64,000 nucleotides of DNA. It comes from Bradyrhizobium quebecense (lineage in GTDB: Bacteria > Pseudomonadota > Alphaproteobacteria > Rhizobiales > Xanthobacteraceae). The stretch spans positions 868,001-932,000 of the forward strand of contig NZ_CP088022.1 of assembly GCF_013373795.3 (NCBI RefSeq). The letters run 5' to 3'. The notes below the pieces were generated by a model. That model was not told the origin of the DNA, did no database searches, and saw only the letters and a list, made by a program, of their open reading frames with translations. Below, one piece after another: positions 27,791-35,511 of the stretch. Position 1 is the first letter of the stretch. Each line of letters starts with the position of its first letter. Made by a program: the position numbers and the translations under genes.

Positions 27791-27826
27791 CAGGTGGCTC
27801 TTTTTCCAGATGTCTTGAGGAGTCCT

Positions 27827-28909
27827 ATGTCCGCCAACGACGCACTCCACATCGCGGTTCTCGGTGGCGACGGCATCGGTCCCGAGGTGATGGCGCCGGC
27901 GCTCGAAGTGCTGCGCAAGATCGAGGCCTCGGCCGGCCTCAAATTCCGCTTCACCAAGGCGCCGGCCGGCGCTGGCCATTACAAGGAGACCGGCAAGTCG
28001 ATGCCGGAGAGCACGATCCGGCTGTGCGAGGAGGCCGATGCGATCCTGCTCGGCGCCTGCGGTCTGCCGTCGGTGCGCTACCCTGATAACACCGAGATCG
28101 CGCCGCAGATCGAATTGCGGATGATCTTCGATCTCTATGCCGGCGTGCGGCCCGCGCGGTTGATCCCGGGCGTGCCGAGCACGATCGTCGGTGCCGATCA
28201 GAAGGGCATCGACCTCGTCGTGATCCGGGAATCGACCGAGGGCCTGTTCGCCTCGATGGGCAAGGGCGTCGTCACCGACAGCGAGGCGCGCGAGACCATG
28301 GTGATCACGCGCCGGACTTCCGAGCGGCTGTTCGAGTTCTCGTTCCGGCTTGCCGAACGCCGCAAGGCGCGCCGCCGCGTCGGCGGCGGGCTGACCTGCG
28401 TCGACAAGGCGAACGTGTTCAAGGCATTCGCATTCTTCCGGAGCATCTTCGACGAGACCGCGAAGCGTCATCCTGGCGTCAGGGCTGATCATCTCTACAT
28501 CGACGCGGCTGCGGCTGCGCTGGTGAAGCGCCCCTGGGACTTCGACGTCATGGTGACCGAGAACATGTTCGGCGACATCCTGTCCGACCTCACCGCTGGC
28601 CTGATCGGCGGCATGGGCATGGCGCCGTCGGCCGATATCGGTGACCGCTACGCGGTGTTTCAGCCGTGTCATGGCACGGCGCCCGACATCATGGGGCAGG
28701 GCAAGGCCAACCCCACCGCGATGATCCTGTCGGCCGCGATGATGCTGGACTGGCTCGCCGACAAGCACGGTCTCGAGAGCGCCGCTGAAGCCGCCGAAAG
28801 CATCGAGCGCGCCGTCGACAAGGTCTACGCCGGCGGCATCAAGCCGTTCGAGTTCGGCGGCAGCAACGGCACCGCCGATGTCGCGAAGGCCGTGCTGGCG
28901 GCGCTCTAG
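27827..28909 (+). CDS. Isocitrate/isopropylmalate dehydrogenase family protein
   Basis: The ATG at 27827 follows TTGAGGAG. The 360-residue protein opens with HIAVLGGDGIGPEVMAPALEVL and contains RESTEGLFASMGKG, DKANVFKAFAFFRSIFDE and ENMFGDILSDLTAGLIGGMGMAPSADIG, the substrate, metal and NAD regions of beta-decarboxylating dehydrogenases. Candidates are 3-isopropylmalate, tartrate or homoisocitrate-type activity; because it is not in a leu operon a catabolic role is likelier than leucine synthesis. It probably forms a homodimer. Confidence 0.88.
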   Translation: MSANDALHIAVLGGDGIGPEVMAPALEVLRKIEASAGLKFRFTKAPAGAGHYKETGKSMPESTIRLCEEADAILLGACGLPSVRYPDNTEIAPQIELRMIFDLYAGVRPARLIPGVPSTIVGADQKGIDLVVIRESTEGLFASMGKGVVTDSEARETMVITRRTSERLFEFSFRLAERRKARRRVGGGLTCVDKANVFKAFAFFRSIFDETAKRHPGVRADHLYIDAAAAALVKRPWDFDVMVTENMFGDILSDLTAGLIGGMGMAPSADIGDRYAVFQPCHGTAPDIMGQGKANPTAMILSAAMMLDWLADKHGLESAAEAAESIERAVDKVYAGGIKPFEFGGSNGTADVAKAVLAAL

Positions 28910-28912
28910 TAC

Positions 28913-28941
28913 AAAAAAGGTGAGGGGGCCGAAGCCCCCTC
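28913..28941 (-). terminator. Intrinsic terminator of the His-rich protein gene
   Basis: On the minus strand an 8-bp stem (GAGGGGGC/GCCCCCTC, 28922-28941) with a TTCG tetraloop is followed by ACC and a run of six T (28918-28913). It lies 9 bp after the stop of the small minus-strand gene. The convergent dehydrogenase gene ends at 28909, so the hairpin may serve both strands. Confidence 0.85.
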
Positions 28942-28949
28942 GCTGACGA

Positions 28950-29261
28950 TTAGCGCCGGTGTCCGCCGTGATGTCCACCGCCATGATGTCCGCCGTGATG
29001 ACGGTGCCCGTGATGATGATGGCGGGGGTAGAAGTGCGGACGATGATGCCATCCGTGATGGCGCGGTCCGTAGCCGTAGCCCGGTTGCCAATAGCAGCGG
29101 CCCCACCGATCGCAGACCTGGCGCACCTTGTCGACATTGGACGTTTCGCCTGCGATGTGGCTGGCCTGCGGAAGCCCGTTCGGCATCGCCGATGCCGCAC
29201 CGAACATCAACGCTGCGCTTCCGAGCGCGGCCAGTCCAATAACGGCAAGCTTGATATTCAT
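28950..29261 (-). CDS. Small secreted His/Gly-rich protein
   Basis: The 103-residue protein has a signal peptide (MNIKLAVIGLAALGSAALMF, cleavage near ASA at 25), a middle region with VRQVCDRWGRCYW (Cys50, Cys56), and a tail (about 67-103) with some seventeen His among Gly and Arg. The His-rich tail suggests metal binding (Ni, Zn or Cu), and the two Cys could form a disulfide. Such small proteins are common in Bradyrhizobium, but I know of no tested function. A clear terminator follows it. The start at 29261 fits the signal peptide; longer frames do not. Confidence 0.75.
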   Translation of the reverse strand: MNIKLAVIGLAALGSAALMFGAASAMPNGLPQASHIAGETSNVDKVRQVCDRWGRCYWQPGYGYGPRHHGWHHRPHFYPRHHHHGHRHHGGHHGGGHHGGHRR

Positions 29262-29540
29262 TGAGATCTCCTTGGTTGAAGCCTGAAAACGTCCGTGTGG
29301 CCGGTTCGTTGCTGCGACAAAAAGACAGGCACGTGCACTTGGTTCTGGCGACGCCGGTTCAACGAAGAAAATGCGGGAGTTGTGAGGTCGCTCCGTGCGC
29401 GGGCGACAATTGGCCGCGCGACAGAATGGCGACGGATCGCGCTCGCATGCGCTGCAGCCGGAGCCTGAACTGGGACGGCCGCGCACATGCGCAGTCGGGC
29501 GCCTGGATCACGAAGCCTTGAGAGCCGGCAGCCGTCAAAG

Positions 29541-29572
29541 AAAAAGCGCTGCCATCGCCGATGGCAGCGCTT
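29541..29572 (-). terminator. Intrinsic terminator downstream of the XRE regulator
   Basis: On the minus strand a perfect 13-bp stem (AAGCGCTGCCATC and its complement, 29544-29572) with a 3-nt loop is followed by five T. It lies about 130 bp past the XRE regulator stop and is the likely end of that transcript. Confidence 0.8.
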
Positions 29573-29699
29573 CGATATCTTCGCCTCGATATCTTCCTGG
29601 CCCCGACCGGCGCGCGGCGATCCCAATGACCGGTCGCTGCCGATCCGCTCGCCCTGGTCGATCGCGTTCGCGGTGTCGCGATCGTACCTGTGCTGCCGT

Positions 29700-30095
29700 T
29701 CAGTCTTCGTTGGCGGCGATCGATTCCATCAGCGACACCAACTGGCGCTGCACGGTCTGATCCTTGATCTTGCTGTAGGCGCGCAACAACCGGAGGCTGA
29801 AAGCGCTGTCGAGGAACAGCAGGCTCTCGACTTCGCGGGCCTTGTTGTCGCCGTCGTAGAAGAAGGTCACCGGCACGTCCAGCGCGCTCGCGATCTGCTG
29901 AAGGCGGGCGGCGCCGACGCGGTTGACGCCCTTCTCGTACTTCTGAACCTGCTGGAAGCTGACGCCCAGCTTGTCGCCGAGCTCCGCTTGCGAGATCTTC
30001 TGCTCGACACGGCGCAGACGAATCCGCTTGCCCAACTCAATGTCCGGCTTGCCGGCGCTGCGCTGCTTCATCTTCTTTGCTGCTGATCTGTTCAT
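29700..30095 (-). CDS. XRE-family helix-turn-helix transcriptional regulator
   Basis: The 131-residue protein has an N-terminal HTH_3 domain (about 18-75: LGKRIRLRRVEQKISQAELGDKLGVSFQQVQKYEKGVNRVGAARLQQIASAL) followed by VPVTFFYDGD and a helical tail that may mediate dimerisation. It resembles the small SinR-like regulators of rhizobia (PraR-type), a family link I infer from pattern only. It is divergent from a small gene of unknown function, with several palindromes in the 569-bp gap that are candidate operators, so autoregulation is likely. Confidence 0.88.
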   Translation of the reverse strand: MNRSAAKKMKQRSAGKPDIELGKRIRLRRVEQKISQAELGDKLGVSFQQVQKYEKGVNRVGAARLQQIASALDVPVTFFYDGDNKAREVESLLFLDSAFSLRLLRAYSKIKDQTVQRQLVSLMESIAANED

Positions 30096-30272
30096 TCTTG
30101 TGACCCGTCCTTCAAATCGAGAATCCCTGGCCCGGTCGGGTCAGGGACACGTTCATGATGTACCGCGTTAAGCTCGAGTGGATCGTCAGTTCGTCTGAAC
30201 GACGAAATCCAAGAAGATCGCGGGATGGTATCCAAACGCACATGCAGATTGGAAGCACCCAAGTACCGAATC

Positions 30273-30294
30273 GGTCGACTACCTGTAGTCGACC
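30273..30294. promoter_or_regulatory. Perfect inverted repeat GGTCGACTAC-N2-GTAGTCGACC
   Basis: Two perfect 10-bp arms are separated by CT, making a 22-bp site about 180 bp upstream of the XRE gene. A shorter dyad, GGTGTC-N4-GACACC with an internal TGTCGACA palindrome, follows at 30302-30317. Both look like operators for a dimeric regulator. Confidence 0.6.
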
Positions 30295-30330
30295 GCACCA
30301 AGGTGTCTGTCGACACCCCGCCCTCTACAT

Positions 30331-30349
30331 TTGGCAAAATATTGACCAA
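30331..30349. promoter_or_regulatory. AT-rich dyad TTGG...CCAA, candidate XRE operator
   Basis: TTGGCAAAATATTGACCAA is an imperfect 19-bp palindrome. Its AT-rich centre and size fit a site for a small HTH regulator; the XRE gene next to it is the obvious candidate. Confidence 0.4.
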
Positions 30350-30418
30350 ACCACAACTAGCGCGAGTTTGATCGACACAGATTTTGCGCGCATGCTTACT
30401 GGGCGGCATTGCACTGCT

Positions 30419-30434
30419 CCCGTAGTTCTACGGG
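30419..30434. promoter_or_regulatory. Perfect inverted repeat CCCGTAG-N2-CTACGGG
   Basis: A 16-bp palindrome with 7-bp arms, followed at 30464-30488 by GGATGCA-N11-TGCATCC. It lies between the XRE gene and the small plus-strand gene and may be an operator or a short RNA hairpin. Confidence 0.45.
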
Positions 30435-30664
30435 CAGCCAATATTGTACGAGCGTCCTAGTATGGATGCAACCCCAGCTAGTGCATCCTGAGGTCGCGGC
30501 GAGGGTCTGCGGTTGCTTGACTGAATCGCCGCGAGAACGAAAAGTTTGACGTAAGTCCAAGTCAGGCTTTCGGAATGTTGCTGGACAATTGCCTAAAAGT
30601 TCTGAATCATCGGGAACAATTGTGCGCCTACGGAAAGCCGGCGAACTCTGGCAGGAGAGGCCAA

Positions 30665-30976
30665 ATGAAGCGGAAGAGGGGAACACCTCGACTCTACCTC
30701 GCGGCTTCGGGAGTGGAAGATATGCCGGTCGCAAATACGGAAGAACGGTTGCTGGCGCTGCTGGCAACCCTGGAAGAATGTCAGGCATTTCTGACTGACC
30801 GGGCGAACACGGAGACGGCGCGGCTGTTGTCCCTTGCCATCCTCGAGCTTCGGATGGAGCTGCACAAGGTGACGGATTCCGAGTTGAAGGCGCTGTGCGA
30901 CATGATCGCGTCGGACGAGCCGGTGCAGGAACCGGCGACCAGGCAGTTGCCGCCGTATCTGCGGCTCATCAAGTAA
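30665..30976 (+). CDS. Small protein of unknown function
   Basis: AGGAGAGG lies 5 bp before the ATG at 30665, so I use this start (103 residues, MKRKRGTPRLYLAASGVED); a second start at 30722 (MPVANTEERLLALL) would give 84. The protein is helical, with a Leu-rich segment LLALLATLEECQAFLTDRANTETARLLSLAILELRMELHKVTDSELKALCDMI that could form a helical bundle or coiled coil. No signal peptide or known domain is recognised. It is divergent from the XRE regulator and ends in a terminator shared with dctA. Confidence 0.7.
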   Translation: MKRKRGTPRLYLAASGVEDMPVANTEERLLALLATLEECQAFLTDRANTETARLLSLAILELRMELHKVTDSELKALCDMIASDEPVQEPATRQLPPYLRLIK

Positions 30977-30984
30977 GCCGGCGC

Positions 30985-31001
30985 CCCGCGCCATGCGCGG
31001 G
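30985..31001. terminator. Hairpin between convergent small gene and dctA
   Basis: CCCGCGC-CAT-GCGCGGG forms a 7-bp GC stem 8 bp after the small gene and 25 bp from the dctA stop. It may end transcripts from both sides, although no T-run follows. Confidence 0.5.
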
Positions 31002-31026
31002 ACGCCGCCGGCCGGTGTCGCACGGC

Positions 31027-32346
31027 TCAGCCCGCGGTGACGTCGACCGCGTCAGTGCCTTCGAGCACGCGCCGGGCCTTGTCCCGGTCGAGGTCACCTT
31101 CCCAAGCCGCGACCACGACGGTGGCGACGCAGTTGCCGATCAGATTGCCGACGGCGCGCGCCATGCCGATGAACCAGTCAACCGAGAGCACCAGCACGAG
31201 ACCGATCGCCGGGATGCTCGGCACCGCATTGAGCGTCGCCGCCAGGATGACGATCGCCGAGCCCGGCACGCCGTGCGCGCCCTTCGACGTGATCAGCGAT
31301 ACGCCGAGCACGAGCAGCAGGTCGCCGAACGACAGCGGCGTGTTGGTCGCCTGCGCGATGAAGACGACCGCCAACGTCAGATAGATCGAGAACGCATCGA
31401 GGTTGAACGAATAGCCGGTCGGGATCACGAGGCCGACCACCGAATCCTTGACGCCGAAATGCTCCAGCTTGCGCATCACCTGCGGCAGCACCGCGTCGGA
31501 GGATGCGGTGGCGACCACGATCATCAGCTCCTCGCGCAGGTAGCCGAGGAACTTGAGGATGTTGATGCCGGCCAGCGCCATGACCCCGCCGAGCACGCCG
31601 AGCACGAAGATCGCGACCGAGACGTAGAACAGCGCCACCAGCGACAGCAGCTGCTTCAGCGAGCCGACGCCGTATTTGCCGACCGTGTAGGCGACGGCGC
31701 CGAGCACGCCGATCGGCGCGAAGCGCACGATCAGGCCCATGGCGCGGAACAGCACGGTCGAGACCGCGTCGATGAACGAGGTGATTTTCTCGCCCTTCTC
31801 GCCGCCGACCAGCGCCAGGCTGACGCCGAAGATGATGGCGAAGAACAGGACCTGCAGCACGTCGTTGCGCGACAGCGCGTCGAACGAGGTGGTCGGGATG
31901 ATGTTGAGCAGGAAGCTGCCGATGCCTTCGCCTTTCAGCTTCTGTGCGTTGCTGGCATAGTTGCCGAGCGCCTTGGCGTCCAGCGTCGAGGTATCGATGT
32001 TCATGCCGTGACCGGGCCCGAACAGGTAGGCCAGGATCAAACCGACCACGAGCGCGACCGTCGTCATCGCCTCGAAATACACCAGCGCCTTGACGCCGAC
32101 ACGTCCGACCTTCTTGAGGTCGCCGGCGCCCGCGATGCCGTGCACCACCACGCAGAACACGATCGGCGCCACGATCATCGAGATCAGCTTCAGGAAGGCA
32201 TCGCTGAAGATCTTCAACCCGATCGCGAAATCGGGCGCGGCCATGCCGATGATGATGCCGAGCAGCAGCGCAACGAGCACCTGCACGAACAGCGATGTGT
32301 AGAGCGGCTTGCGTGCAACTGTGGCTTCCGCTGCGATGGTCGACAT
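31027..32346 (-). CDS. dctA: C4-dicarboxylate:cation symporter DctA
   Basis: The start is ATG at 32346 (MSTIAAEATVARKPLYTSLFVQVLVALLLGI) behind AGGGGGAG. The 439-residue length matches DctA. Family motifs include SMIVAPIVFCVVVHGIAG, the serine-rich hairpin ASSDAVLPQVMRKLE, and GYSFNLDAFSIYLTLAVVFIAQATN. It imports succinate, fumarate and malate with cations, the main carbon source of rhizobia in nodules. A consensus sigma-54 promoter lies 54-69 bp upstream, as known for rhizobial dctA. DctB and DctD are not adjacent. Confidence 0.93.
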   Translation of the reverse strand: MSTIAAEATVARKPLYTSLFVQVLVALLLGIIIGMAAPDFAIGLKIFSDAFLKLISMIVAPIVFCVVVHGIAGAGDLKKVGRVGVKALVYFEAMTTVALVVGLILAYLFGPGHGMNIDTSTLDAKALGNYASNAQKLKGEGIGSFLLNIIPTTSFDALSRNDVLQVLFFAIIFGVSLALVGGEKGEKITSFIDAVSTVLFRAMGLIVRFAPIGVLGAVAYTVGKYGVGSLKQLLSLVALFYVSVAIFVLGVLGGVMALAGINILKFLGYLREELMIVVATASSDAVLPQVMRKLEHFGVKDSVVGLVIPTGYSFNLDAFSIYLTLAVVFIAQATNTPLSFGDLLLVLGVSLITSKGAHGVPGSAIVILAATLNAVPSIPAIGLVLVLSVDWFIGMARAVGNLIGNCVATVVVAAWEGDLDRDKARRVLEGTDAVDVTAG

Positions 32347-32399
32347 GAACTCCCCCTGTTTCTGGCCGGTGTTCTTGCCGGCCGATCCCACCCCATCTT

Positions 32400-32415
32400 A
32401 GCAACTTGCGTGCCA
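32400..32415 (-). promoter_or_regulatory. Sigma-54 (-24/-12) promoter of dctA
   Basis: Read on the minus strand, TGGCACGCAAGTTGCT matches the sigma-54 consensus TGGCACG-N4-TTGCW at every fixed position. Transcription should start near 32390, giving a leader of about 45 nt. It predicts activation by an enhancer-binding protein such as DctD, encoded outside the window; the enhancer sites may lie within the 3' end of the kinase gene. Confidence 0.85.
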
Positions 32416-32447
32416 AGATGTCGCAGGATTGGGAGCCACTTACCCGG

Positions 32448-33956
32448 TCATTCGCCGGTTTCGAGGGTGCTGGTCACCGTGTAGACGACGCCGTGGGGCA
32501 GGAAATCCACCGTGGCCTCGCCGCCGAGCTGGTCGCGGGCGCTGCGCTCGATCAGCCGGGAGCCGAAGCCGCGCTGCACCGGCGCCGCGACCGGTGGGCC
32601 GCCGGCCTCCGTCCAGATCATCCGGAGATTCGGTCCGGCGCTCTCCCCGAGGATTTCCCAGTCCAGCGTCACCGTGCCGGTGTCGTTGGACAGCGCGCCA
32701 TATTTGGCGGCGTTGGTCGCCATCTCGTGCAGGAGCATCGACAGCACCAAAGCAAGCCGGGGCGACAGCGGCACGCGCGGTCCGAACATCCTGACCCGTT
32801 CGGAGGCGTTCAGCAGATAGGGCCGCAGCACGCGGCTGACCACGTCCTGCAGGTCGGAGCCCTGCCATTTGTCGGTCGAGAGCAGGTTGTGCGCCTCGGC
32901 GAGTGCGCCGAGCCGTCCCTCGAACTTGTCGCGCTCGGCGCGGCTCGCGCTGCGGAAGGTCTGCGTGGCGATCGATTGCAGGATCGCCAGCGTGTTCTTG
33001 ACGCGGTGGTTGAGCTCCTCGATCAGAAGGTCGTGCAGCATCTCGCCGCGCGCGATCGTGGTCGCCATCCGCACCGCAAAGCCGAGGCCGACCAAGAGCA
33101 GGACGCCGCCGATCACGCTGGTGATCGCGAGCGAGCGCCACAGCGGCGCCACCAGCGAGTTCTCGGCGATCCCGGCGGCGACGGTCCAGCCGGTGACGCG
33201 TGATTGCGTGAAGCCCGTGATCAGCGCCACGCCTTCGAGCGAGACGGTCGGCAGTGTCGCCTCGCTGCGGCGGAACATCTCGGCAAACAACGTTGGCGAG
33301 GCGCGCTGCCCGATGGTCGCCTGCGGATTCGGCACGCGGGCGAGGTTGACGCCGTCGCCGTCGAAGATCGAGATGGTCCAGTCCTGGTTCAGGCGCTGCC
33401 GCTCGATCATGGCCTGGAAGACCTCGATCGGCGGGCTGAAGGAGATGTCGTAGAGCACCTCGCCGTCGCGTATCACCGGCACCTCGACGGTGATGATCAG
33501 TTGCTGCTTCACCTCGCCGAAGAACAGGTTGGAGTATTGCGGCTGCCGCGTCGCAAATACCTTCTCGACGATCTCGAGATTGTTGCGCGGCGGCAGGCTC
33601 GCGGTGTCCGGCGTCAGCGAGGAGAACGCCTGACGTCCCCTGCGGTCGGCCACCAGCACCACGCCATCCTTGCCGTACTGGTCGAGAAAGCCGGCCGCGA
33701 CGCGGCGGAAATTGTCGAAGTCGCTGTTGCGCAGCGAGTTGGTCAGCGCCAGCACCTGCAGCCCGCCGGTCATGCGCTGCATTTCCGCATCGAGCAGCAG
33801 GCGGATGCTGCGCGCCGTCTCCAGCACGCGCTGCGTGGCCGCCTGGCGATCCCGCTGGTAATTGTGGAAGACGATCCCGACCGCGAAAACGATCAGCGGC
33901 AACATCGTCCCCGCGACCAGAAGCGCGAGACGCACTGGCAATGTCAGTTTCGGCAC
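32448..33956 (-). CDS. Membrane sensor histidine kinase, HWE/HisKA_2 type
   Basis: I choose the GTG at 33956 (VPKLTLPVRLALLVAGTMLPLIVF), because the open frame beyond it (to 34055) runs into a terminator-like hairpin. The 502-residue protein has an N-terminal membrane helix, a periplasmic sensor domain, a second helix near VIGGVLLLVGLGFAVRMA, then the kinase core with LLIEELNHRVKNTLAILQSIA, the HWE-type phospho-acceptor box. No response regulator is adjacent, so it is an orphan kinase. Alphaproteobacterial HWE kinases often signal to PhyR (general stress) or single-domain regulators. Confidence 0.87.
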   Translation of the reverse strand: MPKLTLPVRLALLVAGTMLPLIVFAVGIVFHNYQRDRQAATQRVLETARSIRLLLDAEMQRMTGGLQVLALTNSLRNSDFDNFRRVAAGFLDQYGKDGVVLVADRRGRQAFSSLTPDTASLPPRNNLEIVEKVFATRQPQYSNLFFGEVKQQLIITVEVPVIRDGEVLYDISFSPPIEVFQAMIERQRLNQDWTISIFDGDGVNLARVPNPQATIGQRASPTLFAEMFRRSEATLPTVSLEGVALITGFTQSRVTGWTVAAGIAENSLVAPLWRSLAITSVIGGVLLLVGLGFAVRMATTIARGEMLHDLLIEELNHRVKNTLAILQSIATQTFRSASRAERDKFEGRLGALAEAHNLLSTDKWQGSDLQDVVSRVLRPYLLNASERVRMFGPRVPLSPRLALVLSMLLHEMATNAAKYGALSNDTGTVTLDWEILGESAGPNLRMIWTEAGGPPVAAPVQRGFGSRLIERSARDQLGGEATVDFLPHGVVYTVTSTLETGE

Positions 33957-34042
33957 GATGTCCCCGGGTCGGCGCCCGTTTGCGGTGAGCTTAGGGGAAG
34001 CGGGAAAAGTCCGCCAAAGGAAATGACCGGCAATTTGAAAGA

Positions 34043-34071
34043 TTCCGCGGCGCACACCGTGCGCCGCGGAA
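34043..34071 (-). terminator. Perfect 13-bp hairpin after the serine hydrolase gene
   Basis: TTCCGCGGCGCAC and its complement form a 13-bp stem with a 3-nt loop, followed on the minus strand by TCTTTC. It is 11 bp after the hydrolase stop and probably ends its transcript. It also covers the 5' part of the longest frame for the kinase, which argues for the kinase start downstream at 33956. Confidence 0.7.
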
Positions 34072-34081
34072 GGGCCCTTGG

Positions 34082-35356
34082 TCAGAGGTTGCTCTCGGTG
34101 ATCGCGGCGTAGACCATGGTGCGCAGTTCGCGGCGCAGCGGATAGGCGCTCGACGGCAGCACCTGGGTCATGAAGATCGTGATCAGCTCCTCGGCCGGAT
34201 CGATGAAGAACGATGTCGTCGCCGCGCCGCCCCAGTTGAATTCCCCAGGGCTGCCCGCGATCAGGGTCTGCGCCGGGTGCATGGTGACGGCGAAGCCGAG
34301 GCCGAAGCCGATGCCGCTATAGGCGGCTTCGGCGAACATCGAGCGCGACATCGCCGGCAGGTCGCCGCCGCCTGGCAGATGGTTGGTGGCCATCAGCTTC
34401 AACGTCTTCGGGCCGAGCAGCCGAACGCCGCCGAGCTCACCGCCGTTGAGCAGCGCGCGGCAGAAGGTCAGGTAGTCGGCCGCGGTCGAGCACAGCCCGC
34501 CGCCGCCGGAGACCAGCGAGGGCGGCGACAGGAACGAACTGGTGGCCGGATCGTCCTGCAGCGTCAGCGTGCCCTTGCGCTCGGCGGCGAGCGGGTTGAA
34601 GCCGCCCTGCGGGTCGGCGGAATAGCAGGCGGCAAAGCGGTGCGCCTTGTCGGCCGGCACGAAGAAGTCGGTGTCGTTCATGCCGAGCGGCTTGAAGATC
34701 CGCTCCTTCAGGAACTGCTCGAACGGCATCCCCGAGATCTTGCCTACGAGATAGCCGAGCACGTCGGTGGAGACCGAGTAATTCCAGGCTTCGCCCGGCG
34801 AGAATTCCAGCGGGATCTTCGCCAGGTCTTCGATCATGCTGTCGAGCGTGCCGGCCTTGACGACCTCGCCGATCTTCTTTTCGCGATAGGCCGCGTCGAC
34901 ATTGGAGCGCTGCTGGAAGCCGTAGGTGAGACCCGAGGTGTGGCGCAGCAGGTCGACGATCAGCATCGGTCGGCTCGGTGGGTGGGTCAGGAAGGCGGGC
35001 GCAATGCCGGCGACGAACACGCCGAGGTTTTTCCATTCCGGAACGTATTTGGCGACCGGCTCGTCGAGCGCGACCTTGCCTTCCTCGACCAGCATCATGA
35101 AGGCGACCGAAGTGATCGGCTTGGTCATCGAATAGATGCGGAAGATGGTGTCGTCCTTCACCGGCACCTTGCGCTCGAGATCGGCAAAGCCCTGGACGGT
35201 GGAATGCACGATCTTGCCGCGGCGGTAGATCAGGACCTGGGTGCCGGGAAAGCGGCCGGAATCGATGTAGCGGCTCTTCAGATGCGCTTCGAGGCGGTTG
35301 AGGGCGGCGGTCGACATTCCCGCGGATTCGGGCGAGGCAGGCGTGGGAGCTAACAT
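34082..35356 (-). CDS. Serine hydrolase of the class C beta-lactamase family
   Basis: The ATG at 35356 is chosen (424 residues). The beta-lactamase/transpeptidase fold is shown by the SxxK motif SMTK (Ser76, Lys79) in FRIYSMTKPITSVAFMMLVEEG, the YSVS segment at the place of the Y-x-N motif, and a late WGGAATTSFFIDP segment. EstB-like esterases and D-aminopeptidases share this fold, and most members are esterases rather than beta-lactamases. No signal peptide is evident. The dioxygenase gene is divergent. Confidence 0.88.
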   Translation of the reverse strand: MLAPTPASPESAGMSTAALNRLEAHLKSRYIDSGRFPGTQVLIYRRGKIVHSTVQGFADLERKVPVKDDTIFRIYSMTKPITSVAFMMLVEEGKVALDEPVAKYVPEWKNLGVFVAGIAPAFLTHPPSRPMLIVDLLRHTSGLTYGFQQRSNVDAAYREKKIGEVVKAGTLDSMIEDLAKIPLEFSPGEAWNYSVSTDVLGYLVGKISGMPFEQFLKERIFKPLGMNDTDFFVPADKAHRFAACYSADPQGGFNPLAAERKGTLTLQDDPATSSFLSPPSLVSGGGGLCSTAADYLTFCRALLNGGELGGVRLLGPKTLKLMATNHLPGGGDLPAMSRSMFAEAAYSGIGFGLGFAVTMHPAQTLIAGSPGEFNWGGAATTSFFIDPAEELITIFMTQVLPSSAYPLRRELRTMVYAAITESNL

Positions 35357-35511
35357 CGGGCATTTTCTCCGGCTGGCGAGGCAGCCTTGATAGCCGAAAA
35401 GTGTCCGCTGCAGCAATCGGCCGCCGCTTACCGGTAAAGGGTCGGTGGTGTACGCTCGTCCTGCAACCGCGCCCGAAAGGGCCCAGGGACTACGTCAAGG
35501 GAAACGCCGAG

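Larger units (their letters stand above)
30096..30664. other. 569-bp divergent regulatory region with multiple palindromes
   Basis: The gap between the XRE regulator and the small plus-strand gene is long and less GC-rich than its surroundings. It holds at least five dyads: 30273-30294, 30302-30317, 30331-30349, 30419-30434 and 30464-30488. No open frame in it looks coding. A small RNA is possible but not supported by any specific feature. Confidence 0.6.

Noticed and set aside
34082..35356. Serine hydrolase as a true antibiotic-resistance beta-lactamase
   Set aside because: SMTK fits the fold, but there is no signal peptide and no class C-specific K-T-G context visible; esterase or peptidase activity is more likely.
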